64,000 bases of DNA from Saussurea involucrata (GCA_033807775.1 CM066318.1:87376879-87440878), one strand, 5' to 3'; numbered from the stretch's first letter, positions 32,264 to 46,400 are shown. Notes: generated by a model not told the origin, from the sequence alone. Translations and numbers: made by a program.

Positions 32264-32884
32264 GTTATTTTCCTTTCTTCGTTGATAATAGTTTCGATTA
32301 ATAATTTGTCTTCTTTGAGCAAAAGTTAACACACTCATAGGGGTTATTTCACTTATATTCTCTTGCATCGTCTCCATGGGAGAGATATTTGTCATGTGTT
32401 GACTACTTTTTTCGCCAAGCGCTATATAAGACATTTGAATATGAAAATTAAGATTATTATAAATAAATCGTAAGATCGAGATCAAAAAGAAATACTAACT
32501 TGGCAATTCTTGATTCATGACTTTGTCAAAAAGAGGTAGCAGTATTTGCACGTTTATTTTGAATGTCTATGACAGAATACCTCATTTCATTTAGTCTTTA
32601 GTTTATATCAATTCCAAAGTATAAAATAATAATAATGCATAGCTTTTACCGTTGAAGTTATCATGTGTCAACCCCGAACATAATTGGCTTCTTCCTTGTG
32701 TATTAAAAGCATTTATGTTATTTTCCTTGCTTCGTTGATAATAGTTTCGATTAATAATTTTTCTATTTTACGCAAAAGTTAACCCACTGTGAGGGTTGCT
32801 TCATTGATATTCTATTGCATTGTCTCCATTGAAGAGATATTTTTCATGTTTGTCATACATTGACCACTTCCTTCACCAAGCCCT
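32264..32884. repeat. Diverged direct repeat, two ~170 bp copies
   Basis: 32264-32425 and 32706-32884 share TCGTTGATAATAGTTTCGAT, GCAAAAGTTAAC and GCATxGTCTCCAT in the same order. The first copy overlaps the truncated Rep start. Confidence 0.8.
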
Positions 32885-34925
32885 TTTTTCTCCTTTTATG
32901 ATTCTCTTTTTGGGAGACATCAACATTTGTAGTTTCTTTATTGACAATCCTCATTGCATACTTTAAAACATTCACAAAATATTCACTGAATGGTAATATA
33001 CATGTTCAAAACATTTACTGAATTATCACATACATGTTCAAAATATCGATAGAACCAATACAAAATACCACAACAAATACATGTTCCAAAAAGTTTCACA
33101 ACAATCACAAAAACACAATACTAATCAACTTGACTGATCACATATTCTCAACTCGGAATAATTCTTAAGTTGTATGCTTCCGACATTTATGGGCCAAACA
33201 CAATCTGGGTTAAAGCCGTAGAATTCAAAACGTTCACTGAAAATTTTAGAAAATACAATTTTAGTAATTTATAAATTTAAATTTAAATAAAATCATAAAT
33301 AAACCTTAAAAAACCTAAAAATTTGTATTGTAGAGATGAAAACACTTCAACGTTATACGGAGAATACATTTACTACAAGTTTTTAAACATTAATTATATT
33401 GTTAACATTCTAACAGAGCAGGTTATATCATTTCATTTAAATTGTTGGTTTGGAATTGGAAATTTTTCAATAAGCTTTTTGCTTGGCCACACTTACTGCT
33501 TAATGACAAAATAGATTTGTATTTATAGTAAGTATTTATAGTATTAATGTTTTCAAGGTGATAAGAACACTTAATGACAAAATAGATTTGTTTTATCCTT
33601 CCAAATGCAAAATCATCTTAAACAACTTCACACATTGAAATGTGTACGTTGTTAAACCCTCGAGCAAGTTAGACTTTTAAAAATGTTGCTACAATCTTGA
33701 TAAAACTTTAGAAGATCTCTTTAGACTTTATAGTGATCAAGTTATTATATAATTGTTTTGAACATAAATTCCTCTACTCTCTAAAACTTACTAAACACAT
33801 CTTTTTGACCTATAAAATTGTTTAATGTGGAAAATAATGAGGAAAATACGAAAGACACAATGAACCTTTCATATTTTGTGTGATTAAGTTATTGAGGATA
33901 TTTTTAAACAAATAAATCCTTATAGTTTCTAAAACCGATTAAATGAAGTTAAAAGGATACCCCATATATTTTTAATCAAATAAATTCTTAAGTATAATTG
34001 CATGTGGTTCCAATAAGCTTTTTGCTTGGCCACACTTACTGCTTAATGAAAAAATAGACTTCATTAATTACAGCAGAAAACACTTAATAAATATTTATAG
34101 TATTAATGTTTTCAAGGTGATAAAAACACTTAAAAATAAGAACACTTAATTTCTGATTAAGAACACTTAATAAGAACACTTAGAGCAGGAACCATTAAAA
34201 ATAAGAACACTTAAAAATAAGAACAAATTAGAGCAGGAACCAAGTATAAGCACCAAGAATACACACACAAAGACAGACCCTTATAATTTCTGATTAAGAC
34301 GTTATTAGGTCATGCGTGTAACGCTTTTGTATGAACGAAAAAAGAAGAACAAATGAAAATCGTATGGATTATCACCAAAAACCGAAACAATAGAAAATCG
34401 TATGGATTACCTTGATCGGAAAAGCAACAAGAGCAATCGAATGAAAGTCTGAAGCCTGAACAATCGAAGTAAAGCCTCAAACCAAACCCATCGGACCTCG
34501 ATTTATGACCCTGTCGTGTTTGACGTTTCTTGAATGAGCAAGGGGCAACAGATTAACAAGAAGATTGAGGTGTATTAATCGGGAAAATATTGACGCTTAC
34601 CAAGAAGGATAGAGAGGGAGGAGAGAGGGTGGTGCCTGAGATGTTGAAGCTTCAAACGTGCAAATTTGGGGACTGAGATATTGAAGATGAGATATTGAAG
34701 CTGGAAGATATGTAAGGAGAGAGGGCGGTGAGGGTCTTGGGAGGATCAAGAGTCACCTTGGATGACTCAATTTGGGGAAGTGTCGTGAGAACGAAACAAA
34801 CAGTCAGTTTGGGGAATTTGGGAACCGTGAATTTAAGTGAGGTGGATTAATTTTTTAAATAAAAAACATTAAGACTTTAAGACTTTTAAGACTTTTGGTC
34901 TAAATGCTTTATAAGATAGTATAGA
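32885..34925. other. Helitron 5' non-coding region
   Basis: AT-rich, no gene. It contains a direct repeat of about 110 bp at 33468-33575 and 34012-34125, both starting CAATAAGCTTTTTGCTTGGC, and short AAGAACACTTAA iterations at 34130-34210. The Helitron start is at 34925. Confidence 0.5.
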
Positions 34926-35878
34926 TATATAAATATTATGATATTTTTATATATATTTTATTTTGTGTATATATATTTATATTATATCTATTACTACCTT
35001 ATTATTGGTTTTAACCAATTGTCTTAAATACACATCTTGAAGCATGATGTACAACAATTTCAAGCACCCACTTGAATAATCTCTTAAATGCAACTTATAA
35101 GGCATTGTGTATAACAATTTCAAGCACACAATTAGAAGGTTTTAAAACTGGTCAACACTTCAACACTCCATACCCAACAGAGACACTGCACCCCTTTACT
35201 TTTTCCCATCGATACCTTCTCCTTCTAATTTCAGGTTTCTCTCTTATCACAAACCTGTTTCGATTTCTCCCGAGAATGTTTTATTCCTGGTTCTTCGTGC
35301 TACATGCTCTTTAATCACCAAAATGGAAGATCTGGGATCAAGTTTCTCTTGTTGGCTCCCGAGACGACGACCTCACAGCTGGCTCCCAAATTTCTCTGAG
35401 GTATGCTTTGATTTTCTACCGTATAAATCAGACCCTGTGTGAATCACAATTTGTACACAACTTCTTCAAAACCCTACCGAATTCTTTGAGGTATGCTATC
35501 ATTTCTCTATCGATTTCACATTTGAGAGAAATTTGTTTAGGGTTTTTGAGTCAAGATTGAGGTAATTGAGTGGATGGTATTGATTAACGCTACTAACTTT
35601 TGTTTCAAAACAGACTCACGTTTCACCTTTTTTGAATTTCCAAATCAAAATCGACGTTATGAATTTGAGTATTTGACATCAATGTTTTCAATTTGTAGTT
35701 TTTTTATTGACCTGGTTATCTAACATTTTTAGAATTTTTTAGAAACCTTATCGAGTTCCTATTAGTTTCAGAGAAAACATGAGACATGGGGCTTTTGATC
35801 TTGAGGGAATCATTCAGATTTCAGATGTTTTATTCCTACATGTTAGCTACCTTTAGTGTTTCTTTTCCTTCAGCAACT
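34926..35878. other. Non-coding interval between Helitron and Copia 3
   Basis: AT-rich, no supported gene. TTTGAGGTATGCT-like segments occur at about 35395 and 35487. Confidence 0.35.
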
Positions 35879-36498
35879 TGTTGGGGGATTTCGGGAAATC
35901 GTGGGAGAGAAAGAGTGATAGAACTTGGATAGAAACAAAGATCGCGTGAGAGCTCGCTTTCCGTAAGTGATATTTCAACCCTATTCTGCCCGGGTATCAC
36001 GAAATTCACTCGAGGATAATCTCTATTTTTCAGTGTATCGATTAAGGCAGAAATCGACTCATACTTATACACCTTAGAGAATCGTAACCGACCCATATTG
36101 ATACTGATAATAATATCTCATTTAATGAGATTGATTGTGGAATTAAAGAGGGAAGTTACAAACGTGAAAAGACATTCCAGAGCCTGGCGCCAGTCTCCGC
36201 GCCAGTCAACTGGCGCCAGCATCAGCGCCGGTAAACGAACAGAGACTGGCGCCAGTCTCCGCGCCAGCCAACTGGCGCCGGCATCAAAGCCAACAAACAA
36301 ACAGAGCCTGGCGCCAGTCTTGTTGCCAACACTGGCCCCGACGCCCAGTTCACAAAACCACTTTGTAACGTGCCAATCTTAACCGTCCAACAATCCCGGG
36401 TTCTAACTCATGTTATAGCTTAGCTAACAACCCCATTATTATCTTTGTGAATCCAATTACACAAAATGAACCTGATGATTTCACTAAAATCACCAACA
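35879..36498 (-). repeat. Probable 3' LTR of Copia 3
   Basis: On the minus strand, TGTTGGTGATTTTAG starts right after a purine tract (complement of 36499-36513, AAAATGGGGGAGGAA), and CCCCCAACA ends the block at 35879: 620 bp with TG...CA ends. There is no partner LTR to confirm the borders. Confidence 0.6.
36179..36350. repeat. 62 bp GC-rich tandem repeat with GGCGCC palindromes
   Basis: Units start at 36179, 36241 and 36303 (exact 62 bp period; the third is partial), each beginning AGAGxCTGGCGCCAGTCT. TGGCGCCA palindromes recur within each unit, in sharp contrast to the AT-rich surroundings. Confidence 0.92.
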
Positions 36499-36513
36499 TT
36501 CCTCCCCCATTTT

Positions 36514-37008
36514 AGTGCAATCCTTGATTCACAAAAGAAATATTCAATACAGGTAAACAAACACATGCATAAATGAAAATATCTAAAAGATTGAATTTCC
36601 ATCTTAGTACATTAAACATTTCAAATACTCGAGAATCCGGGTGTCCTAAGGATTGAACCCTTCAACTCATTTGAGTTCTAGAAGATAACATACACATGAA
36701 TTTAAAGATTCTCTAAAGTTTAAACTTGACACTATACAGGCCATGTGTCCTTATCCATTCGTGAGTGCATCAAAGCCAAGTCCAAGCTTCTTGAAGCGGC
36801 CACACTTCACACTCATATAGGTAGTTCTTTTCTCCATGCACCTACACATGCATTTTTACAAAAGAACAATTACCTCCTTCACTTGCAGTACCGAGCACAT
36901 ACCGTGGGATGATCATCTTGTGCTCCAATCCCTTAGAGTGAGCTTTCCCATTGAATTCAACTTCTAACGTTGTATTAGAAGGGAATTGGGTATCTCACTA
37001 TTAGAGAT
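36514..37008 (-). other. 3' untranslated region of Copia 3
   Basis: Non-coding sequence between the RNase H stop codon and the polypurine tract, as usual in Tork-type elements. Confidence 0.6.
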
Positions 37009-40000
37009 TTAGATGGACTTTAATCCCCCTATCACCGACTTGTGGACCAAGTCCCTAGCTAACCCCTTCGTCAAGTGGTCTGCTAGATTTTGTTGCGACC
37101 GAACAAATTCAACTGAAATCACCCCATTCGTGATTAGCTCACGAATCATTCTATGTCTAACACCTAAGTGTCTAGACTTGCCATTATATACTTGACTATA
37201 TGCTTTAGCCAAAGTAGCCTCACTATCACAACTGATAGAAATGGGTGATATTGGTTTCGGCCATAATGGAATTTCATGGACCAAATTCCTTAGCCATTTC
37301 GCCTCTTTACCGACAGTAGCTAATGCCACAAATTCCGACTCCATAGTCGAACTCGTGATGCAAGTTTGCTTCTTGGAAGCCCATGAGATGGCACCTCCCC
37401 CAAACAAGTACACCCAACCACTCGTAGAAGAGTGATCTTCCAAATTGTTAATCCAACTTGCATCCGAATATCCCTCCAATATTGAAGGAAACCCGACATA
37501 TGACAAACCATAATCAATGTTTTTTTTTCAAGTATTTGAATACTCGTCTTATCGCTTGCCAATGGTGAATACTAGGATTACTAGTAAACCTACTCAACTT
37601 TCCTATGGCAAAAGCGATATCCGGCCTAGTGCTTGTCATCGCATACATCAAGCATCCAACAACCTTTGAGTACTCGAGTTGTGACACCGCTTAACCCGAG
37701 TTGGGCATAAGCTTCACACTCGGATCCCATGGAGTACTCACCGGAGAACAATCAAAGCAATTAAATTTCTTTAATACTTTCTCAATGTAATGAGATTGCG
37801 TAATTGCAATCCCTTTGTTCTCACGCTTGATCCTTATTCCAAGGATCACCTCCGCCTCTCCCATATATTTCATGGAGAAACTCAATGACAGAAACTCTTT
37901 GGTTTTCCCAACTTGATTTTGGTCGGTGCCAAAGATCAACATGTCGTCAACATATAAGCAAATGATTACACCGTTACCGGATGTGTCAAATTTGCTATAT
38001 ACACACTTGTCCGCTTGGTTTATCATAAAACCGTTGGACAAGATAACCTCATCAAATTTCTGATGCCATTGTTTGGGTGCTTGTTTCAGCCCATACAACG
38101 ATTTTACAAGTTTACACACCTTATGCTCCATCCCGAGCATAACAAAACCTTCCGGTTGTTTCATGTAAACTTCGTCCTCCAAGTCACCATTCTAGAATGC
38201 CGTTTTGACATCCATTTGGTGAATGACTAAATTGTGGATAGCTCCTAAGGCTATCAACAATCTAATCGTGGAGATCCTTGCTACCGGGGCATAGGTATCA
38301 AAATAATCGATGCTTTCCCGTTGCCTAAAGCCTTGGATTACTAATCGAGCTTTGAACTTGTCGATTGATCCACCCGCTTTCATCTTCCTTTTGAAGATCC
38401 ACTTGCATCCCAAAGGTTTGCAACCCGGTGGCAAGTCCGATAATACCCAAGTAGTATTCCCCATGATGGAGTCCATCTCATCATGTATTGCTTCTTTCCA
38501 GAAAGCAATGTCTTGAGACTTCATAGCCTCATCAAATGATTTTGGATCCTCCTCAATACTATAACAGTAAAGGAATTGGGATCCAATCTCATCTCTTGAT
38601 CCCTCTACCAAGTATACTTGGAAATCGGGACCAAAAGATTTTTTAATCCTTCCTCTTTTGCTCCTTCGAAGCATCGGAGATTCGGTTGGAACAATTGCTT
38701 TTTCTTCAACCTCACTAGTTCCACTAGTACTTGGAACTATGTCCTTCGGCCTAGGTACTGAAGAAAATCTAGTCTCATCAAATAACGCATCTCTCGATTC
38801 TATAACGGTGTGAATCGCTATAGAATCATTAGGTTCAATAACATATAACCTATAAGCGTTGGAATGCTCGGCATATCTAACAAAGATGCAATCAATACCT
38901 TTCTCACCCAAAGTCTTCCTTTTGGGTTCGGGTAGTCGAACAACCGCTCGACAACCCCAAACTCGAATATAACTCAAGTTAGGCCTTTTCTTGAACCAAA
39001 GTTCATACGGGGTAATCTTGTTCCTTTTATTGGGAACTCGATTCAACAAGTAACAAGCCGTTAGCATGGCTTCACCCCAAAATCCATCACTCAATCCCGA
39101 GTAGGATAACATAGAGTTCACCATTTCTTAGAGAACTCTATTTTTCCGTTCCGCCACACCATTTTGCTGTGGTGTATAAGGCGCCGTAGTCTCTTGAATG
39201 ATTCCTACGGATTGGAAAAACATGGGGTCGTAATACTCCCCACCACGATCGGTGCGTAAACACTTTATAAGGCAATTCATTTGCAATTCAACCTCCGTTT
39301 TATAAACTTTAAATTTAACCAACGCTTCATCTTTTGAATGTAACAAATATACATAGCAGTAACGTGAAGCGTCGTCAATAAAAGTGACAACATACTTTTT
39401 ATTACCAAAAGACGAAGTTGAATGCAAATCACAAAGATCACTATGAATTAATTCAAGCACCGACGAGTCCCTTTTCACGTTAGGAAAAGGTTGTCTAGTG
39501 ATCTTTGTTAACATGCAAGTTTTACACTTATCGGTTTTAATATCAAAAGCCGGAATAAGACCGTCTTTTGACATTTCAACCATCCGTTTAAAATTAACAT
39601 GACCAAGCCTTGCATGCCATAAATTAGAATCAACACAATTGCTATTTGCAACAAAAACAGAATTTGAAACAAAATTCATTTTATTCAAATTCAACATAAA
39701 CATATTATTTAACATATAACCAAATCCAACAAAAGAGCCACCCTTTGACAAGATAAACTTGTCCGACTCATAAACTTGCCTATATCCTAACTTATTCAAG
39801 ATGCTACCGGAAACCAAATTCTTTCGAATTCGTGGTACAAACAAAATGTCTAAAAGTTCAATTATTTTGCCAGAACTAAACTCTAGCCTAACTAAGCCAC
39901 GTCCAAGAATGGGAGCACTCGACTCGTTCCCCATGTGTAGCATTGATCCGTCTTCAACCGGTTCCAAAAAGGTGAACCAACGACGATCCTTGCACACATG

Positions 40001-40018
40001 ACTCATTGCGCCCGAGTT
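37009..40018 (-). pseudogene. pol of Copia 3 (protease rest, integrase, RT, RNase H)
   Basis: Minus-strand pol remnant. The protease continues from MSHVCKDRRWF at 40006, then GAG-pre-integrase (LWHARLGHVNFKRM), integrase core with RTDRGGEY and NGVAERKN, RT with YVDDMLIFG (about 37940), and RNase H with SDASW and CDSEATLAKA, to the stop at 37009. Lesions: TAA at 39125-39127, TAG at 38189-38191, TAA at 37688-37690 and an extra base in an A-tract (T-run 37520-37528 on plus). The product would have been a complete Copia polyprotein; now dead. Confidence 0.9.
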
Positions 40019-40023
40019 GATCC

Positions 40024-40986
40024 TGTTGATCCAAACCCTCAGTGATTTGATAATGACCCTATCTTAAATACTTAGTGAAAATTGTAAGTAAACAATATGT
40101 ATCAGAGTTTCACTATCGCTGATAAGTACTAAGATCTTACAGTACTGCTGATAGGAACTCTCGCTCTTTTAGATTAAACATTCAGCGAACACTGTTCACC
40201 ATATCGCTGAGTCTGTTCAGTCCTTATGGTGATCGCTGATAAATTAGTTGTTTACTTATGATCCCCGAAGACAAGATTCACGTCAACAAAGGTTCTACGC
40301 TGAAGTCGAAGATCAAGCTCAAAGAACCAGCGACAAGTCTCCTAATGAACTGATGCGGATCAGCGAAGACTCAGATTTGTCCACTCAACGTGAAGTATCA
40401 AGTACAAGACTTTAGCTATCGCTGAACTTTATCATTCGCTGAATAGTAAATGATAATCGCTGAATCAACGAAAGCTGATCATGAAGTCCTCCGTACAAAG
40501 TACTTTTGTCTTAACCTCCCTTGCACGCCACCGTACGAAATGTCAGAAAAGAACCTCCGAAAATCTGAAATCGTACAACCACTCTGATACTACACTGTTC
40601 ATTCATGCGACTACTAAGGTTGTCAACAAAGGTCAATGACATGCAACCAATCCGCTGATGACACGTGTAAAGTGTATACTGAATTGCATTAAATGCATGC
40701 AGTATATAAAGAGATGAACTCACTTCTTTTTGAAGTAACTTGCTAACTCTGGACAAGTTCAAATCTCTCTTAAGATAGGATTTTATTAGTAATCTCCTTA
40801 TCTTTCTTAGTGCAAGAAACCTTAGTGTTCCAACTTGTTTAGATTTAGGTTTATCCTTAATCTTGTTTCCGCAACAAGCTGTAAATTGTTAATGATTTAT
40901 CAATAAACAATTTAGAAAAGTAAAATAGTGTGTTTGTATTCAACCCCCCCCTTCTACAAACTTGTATAGGCCTTTCGGGACCAACA
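40024..40986 (+). repeat. 5' LTR of element 2
   Basis: 963 bp, TG...CA ends, TATA box 40703-40710, C-tract of 8. CGCTGA/TCAGCG motifs as in element 1. Confidence 0.95.
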
Positions 40987-40988
40987 AG

Positions 40989-41000
40989 TGGTATCAGAGC
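40989..41000 (+). other. Primer binding site of element 2
   Basis: TGGTATCAGAGC, complementary to initiator Met tRNA. Confidence 0.93.
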
Positions 41001-41066
41001 AGATTTGTTTAATCTCATAAACAAGATCTAATCTAAGATATTTCTCTTCCTAGCTATTATCTGAAA

Positions 41067-43472
41067 ATGGCCAACACAAACACAAACACTCACTATATAG
41101 ACAATGGTTCTCTTGCAAAACCCCCTAGATTTTCCAGAGATAACTTCAACTTATGGAAAAATAGGATGACACTCTTCTTAGAAGGTGTAGACCCTACTAT
41201 ACCTTACTATCTTGAAAACGGCCCACACATCCCTGTAACAATTGATCCTGCAGTTCCAGCCACTGCAACTAGAGCTGCTATTCCAGAAAGGCTGATTCCA
41301 AAGGAAATCCATCATTGGACCGATGAAGACAAGAAGAAAGTGGCTATAGATACAAAAGCCAGATCCATACTATCCATGGCCCTTCCTGACGAAGTCTACC
41401 ATTCCGTCATGAACCTGAAATCCTCAAAAGCCATGTGGGACACAATATGTGTTCAGTATGAAGGAACGTCTGAAGTCCAGGATTCAAGAAAGATCAACCT
41501 GGTAAGACAATACGAAAGCTTCATCTCTGGTAAGAATGAAACTCTCTCTGAAGTTCATCAACGTTTTAATTGCTTAATTATAGATCTAAAAACGGTTGGT
41601 AAGGAATATTCTAACTTTGAAGTGCTGACAAAGTTTTTAGAATGTTTACCTGAAAGCTGGGACAATTATTCCATGTGTCTCAAGCTGTCAAAAGATCTAA
41701 GATCAATGACACTTGCTACCTTATATGGCACATTGCTGAATCATGAGCAATCTAGCCATCTTAAGAAGAATCTTGTAAAAGATTCCAAAAGCACCCCTGT
41801 TGCTTTAATCTCAGAGGAACCTTCTACTCAGCGACCCGTGGTCACTATCACTGAGTTAGAAAGTAACTCTGAAAGGTCATCAGATTCTGATTCTTCAGAT
41901 GATGATGAATCCTTGGCTCTCCTAACTAAAAAGTTCAGGAGATTCGCCAAGAAGAAAATGTTTAGAAAGAACAAAACTCTTTCTATAGCTGACAAGCCTA
42001 AGTCATCAGCTTTTGTTGATAAGGCTACTGCTACTTGTTTCAACTGCGAAAAGACAGGTCATTTCGCTAACGAGTGCAGGTCAAAGAAAATCATGAGACC
42101 TTCAGCTTTTACAAAGAAATCCTTTGTTCCAAGAAATAAATACGACAAATACTTAAAGCTGAAGGAGAAGTATGCAAAGCTGAAAAGCTTTAAGAAGAAG
42201 AATAAAGGCCTGATGGCTGACTATGATTGGGCTGCTTCTGATGAAGAAGCCTCATCATCTGATTCTGAAGATGATGAAGAAAATCAATGTCTCATGGCCA
42301 AGATTGAAGAAGAGGAAGAAAGTTCAGATATTCCCTCCACTTCAACATCTGCCATTCAGGTATCACCTTCCTTCTTTACCAATATTGTAAATATTGATGA
42401 AGCTGATACCCGTAAAATCGAACTGCTGACTAGAAGTTTATACGAAGCCATGAACGGCAAAGCTGTGGTTGAAAACCAAAATCTTGATCTCGCTGAAAAG
42501 CTTAAAAACTGCCACCTTCAAATAGAAAAGCTTTCTAAATTTGAAGAAGATTTTAAAGATCAAGTCCATTTAAATCAGCTAGTCAAAATCGAATGAGCGG
42601 AAGCTATCGCTGCATTAAAAGCTGAACAAGCTACTGTTGAAGGATGGTGTAATTCTTCAACAAAGATCACTGAGATAATTAAGGCTCAGATTCCTCTGAG
42701 TGATAAACGTGGTCTGGGTTATAAATATGATACTCCAATACCAACCACTGAACATTCAATGCTTAAATTTGGAACGTTCGTATCCTCAATAGCTGACACT
42801 TCTTCATCTCAGTACTCCTCGTCGGTTACACCAATCCCTGAGGAAACTCCTACCTCAAAAGGTAAGGAGAAAATGGTTTATTCAAAACCTACCTCTGTCT
42901 CTAAAGACAAAGGTAAAGGAATTGTTATTTATCAAAATCCTCAGAAGGGTACATTAGTACCTAAGCTGAATGCTTCTAAAGCCTTAGTGATTCATTCATC
43001 TGGTTCTAGAAATCAGACCTCTGGATCAGTTCAGCGACCTACTCCTAGACTCAGAGTAGATGTCCTTGGTAAGAAATCTGAAGAACTGAATGTTCGTCCT
43101 ATTTCAAAAACCAATAGTGTACTTGGTGCTGGCACTTCTAATTCCAAATTAAAAGCTCAGCACTCAAGTGGTCCTAGAACTAATTTTAGTTATAGGAAAT
43201 GTTATCACTGTGGACTTACCGATCATATTGCAAGTAAGTGTCCCACAGCCACCAAAGATGATAAGATAGCTAAGGTGAAGATAGCACCCAAGAAGACCAA
43301 ACCAGTTGCAATTCAGGTCAAGGTGACTCCTACCTCTGAGGTCAAGTAATTGACCAAAGTGAAGAAAGACAAAGCTGAATCTTCAAATGCTGCGAAGACT
43401 GCTGAATCCATTCCAACCTCTTCCACTGACAAACGCGTATACATGGCGAAGTGGGTACCCAAGCAAAACTAA
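41067..43472 (+). pseudogene. gag of element 2, two nonsense codons
   Basis: Same architecture as element 1 gag: UBN2-type N-terminal domain, two CCHC knuckles (CFNCEKTGHFANEC, CYHCGLTDHIASKC) and acidic and lysine-rich linkers. TGA at 42594-42596 replaces an arginine codon of element 1, and TAA at 43347-43349 replaces a lysine codon. The lesions differ from element 1's single one, so each copy decayed independently or was copied by trans-complementation. The frame ends at TAA 43470-43472, in the same acceptor-like context as element 1. Confidence 0.9.
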
Positions 43473-46400
43473 TCTTCCTTTGTATTGCAGGTTAAGAAGG
43501 GTATCTGGTATCTCGATAGCGGATGCTCTAGACACATGACTGGAAAGAAAAGCCTGCTCGCTGAATACAAGGAAGAGAAGGGTCCCTCTGTGACTTTCGG
43601 TGGAAATGGAAAAGGACACACCCGAGGGTATGGTGTACTTTCAAATGGTACAACATCCTTCAGAAGAGTCGCATATGTTGAAGGGCTGAAGCATAATCTT
43701 CTGAGCATCAGTCAGCTTTGCGACATGGATAACAAAGTGATTTTCACTAAGGAATCCTGCTTTGTCTCTGACAAAAAGGAGAAGATAGCTCTCAGCGGTT
43801 ATTGTTTGGAAAATGTTTACGTTATAAACATGGACTCAACAACCACTGAAAACTCCTGTTTCTTCTCAAAGGCATCTTCTGATGTCAACTGGCTATGGCA
43901 CAAGAGGCTCTCACATCTCAACTTCAAGACACTGAATACTCTTTCATCCAAAGAGTTAGTCACTGGTCTACCTCAACATTCATACGCCAAAGAATCCTTA
44001 TGTTCAGCGTGTGAAAAAGGGAAGCAGACCAAGGCAAGCTTTAAGTCAAAGCAAGTTTCCTCAGTGTCATCTCCTCTTCAACTACTCCATATGGATTTGT
44101 TTGGCCCCGTTAACAAACAATCCATCGCTGGAAAGAAATATACGCTGGTCATAGTTGATGAATTCTCTCGTTACACATGGGTAATGTTTCTCCGTTCTAA
44201 GAGTGACACCCCTGAAGAACTCATCACCTTTGTTCGGAAGATGGAAACTCTGAACAATATGACTGTTCGCTCAATAAGGAGTGATCATGGAACTGAATTC
44301 AAAAACAGTTCTCTTGATTCCTTCCTTGAGAGCAAGGGTATTTCTCACAACTTTTCGTCAGTGAGAACACCACAACAAAACGGAGTCGCTGAAAGAAGAA
44401 ATAGAACAATTATTGAAGCTGCACGTTCAATGCTCAGCGATTCTCACCTGCCTACTCAGTTTTGGGCAGAAGCTGTCAACACGGCTTGTTTTACGCAAAA
44501 CAGGTCGCTGATAGTCAAAAGATTCAAAAAGACAGCCTATGAACTTTTTCATGGGAGAAAGCCCTCAATCAGCTTTCTTCACATCTTTGGTTGTCAGTGT
44601 TACATACTGAACAACAGAGATGCCCTTGGAAAATTTGATCCTAAAGCTGATGATGGAATCTTTCTTGGATACTCCTCAGTTTCCAAAGCTTTCAGAGTCT
44701 TCAACCGAAGAAGACAAACTGTAGAAGAAACTATTCACGTCACGTTTGACGAGTCCCGTTCAGCGAACTCTAAACCGAACGCTGATACAGAAGAACTGAA
44801 TCAATGGATGTTTTCTCATCTTGGTGATTCAGAAGATGTTCCCACTACTCATGCTCATACAACTGAAAATGATGGTCCTACTATCATTCCCAATATGCAG
44901 AATAGTGAAGCTGAAACATCTTGGGTCTCAGCTGTTCCTATAAACACTATACCCGCAGTTGATCCAAATGTCTCAGAAATTCCATCTATTTCTCAGCAAT
45001 CAGTTAATGAAGTGACAAATGCAAGCATTCCTCTCTTAGCTGATAATCCAGAAGTAGCTGAAGCCTCATCTTCAGTTTCTCCAGTTCAGACTGAGTCAGC
45101 GACGCATGCTCCGGCTCAGCGATGGACTGTAAATCACCCAATCGATCAAATTCTTGGTGATCCCAACGCTGGTATTCAGACTCGTAGAAGTGCAGGTAAT
45201 ATTTGTTTATTTGTTAACTTTATTTCTCTAACTGAACCAAAGAAAATAGATGATGCCCTCAGAGATCCAAACTGGGTCAGCGCTATGCAAGAAGAGCTGA
45301 CTGAATTCGAAAGAAACAAAGTTTGGAAACTTGTTCGAAGACCAACTGACAAAACAGTGATAGGCACTAAGTGGGTCTATCGAAACAAGTTGGACGAACA
45401 TGGTACTGTAACTCGCAACAAAGCTCGTCTTGTTGCTCAGGGATACAGACAAGAGGAAGGCATAGATTATGACGAAACCTTTGCTCCAGTAGCAAGACTT
45501 GAATCTATTCGTCTTTTCTTAGCATATGTTGTACACAAAAACTTCACTGTACATCAAATGGATGTTAAGTCAGCGTTTCTAAATGGAAAGCTGAATGAAG
45601 AAGTTTATGTGGAACAACCTCCAGGATTCTCAGATCCTAAGCGTCCAGGTTATGTTTATAAGCTGGATAAGGCACTTTATGGCTTGAAGCAAGCTCCTCG
45701 TGCATGGTATGACACTCTTTCTACTTATCTCCACCTTGAAAAATTTGAGAGAGGTAAGATTGACAAAACTTTGTTTTTTAGAAAAATAAAAGGTCATATC
45801 ATTTTAGTTCAAATATATGTTGATGACATTATATTTGGTTCTACTAACCCTGAGCTTTGTACTCGTTTCGCTGATAGAATGAAAGATGAGTATAAAATGA
45901 GTATGATGGGTGAACTAACATATTTCCTTGGTCTTCAGATTAAGCAAACTGAAAAAGGAACTTTTATAAATCAGGGAAAGTATGTTAAAGATATGCTGAA
46001 GAAATTCGACTTAACTGAAAGTTCAGCTATGAAAACCCCTATGGCACCACCGCTGATACTTGATAAGGACACAAAGGGTGTTCCTGTCAATGTCACGCTG
46101 TACCGTGGAATGATCGGCTCACTACTTAATCTTACAGCTAGCCGACCCGATATTATGTTTGCAACATGTCTGTGCGCACGATATCAAGCTGAACCTAAGA
46201 TATCCCATATGAAAGCTGTAAAGCGAATCTTTCGATATCTTAAGGGTACAGCGAATCTAGGTCTTTGGTATCCCAAAGATTCAGGATTCGATCTAACCGC
46301 CTATTCAGACAGTGATTTTGCAGGTTGCAAAATGGATAGGAAAAGCACCACAGGAGGATGTCAGCTCCTGGGTGGAAAGCTGGTAAGTTGGACAAGTAAG

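Larger units (their letters stand above)
15969..34925 (-). mobile_element. Helitron complex, outer 5' end 34925, 3' end 15969
   Basis: On the minus strand a Helitron-type start (A|TCTATACTATCTTATAAAG) lies at 34925, with Rep/helicase remnants downstream of it and a canonical hairpin plus CTAG|T end at 15969. Removing one copy of the internal 5,009 bp duplication and its 1,749 bp spacer would leave about 12.2 kb, a plausible autonomous Helitron size. An inner start at 19029 (copied at 25787) shares the same 3' end, so nested or read-through Helitrons are possible. That the outer and 3' ends belong to one element is inferred. Confidence 0.45.

Noticed and set aside
36098..36382. Open frame over the GGCGCC repeat
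   Set aside because: It arises from the 62 bp tandem repeat, lies antisense to an LTR and has no domain.
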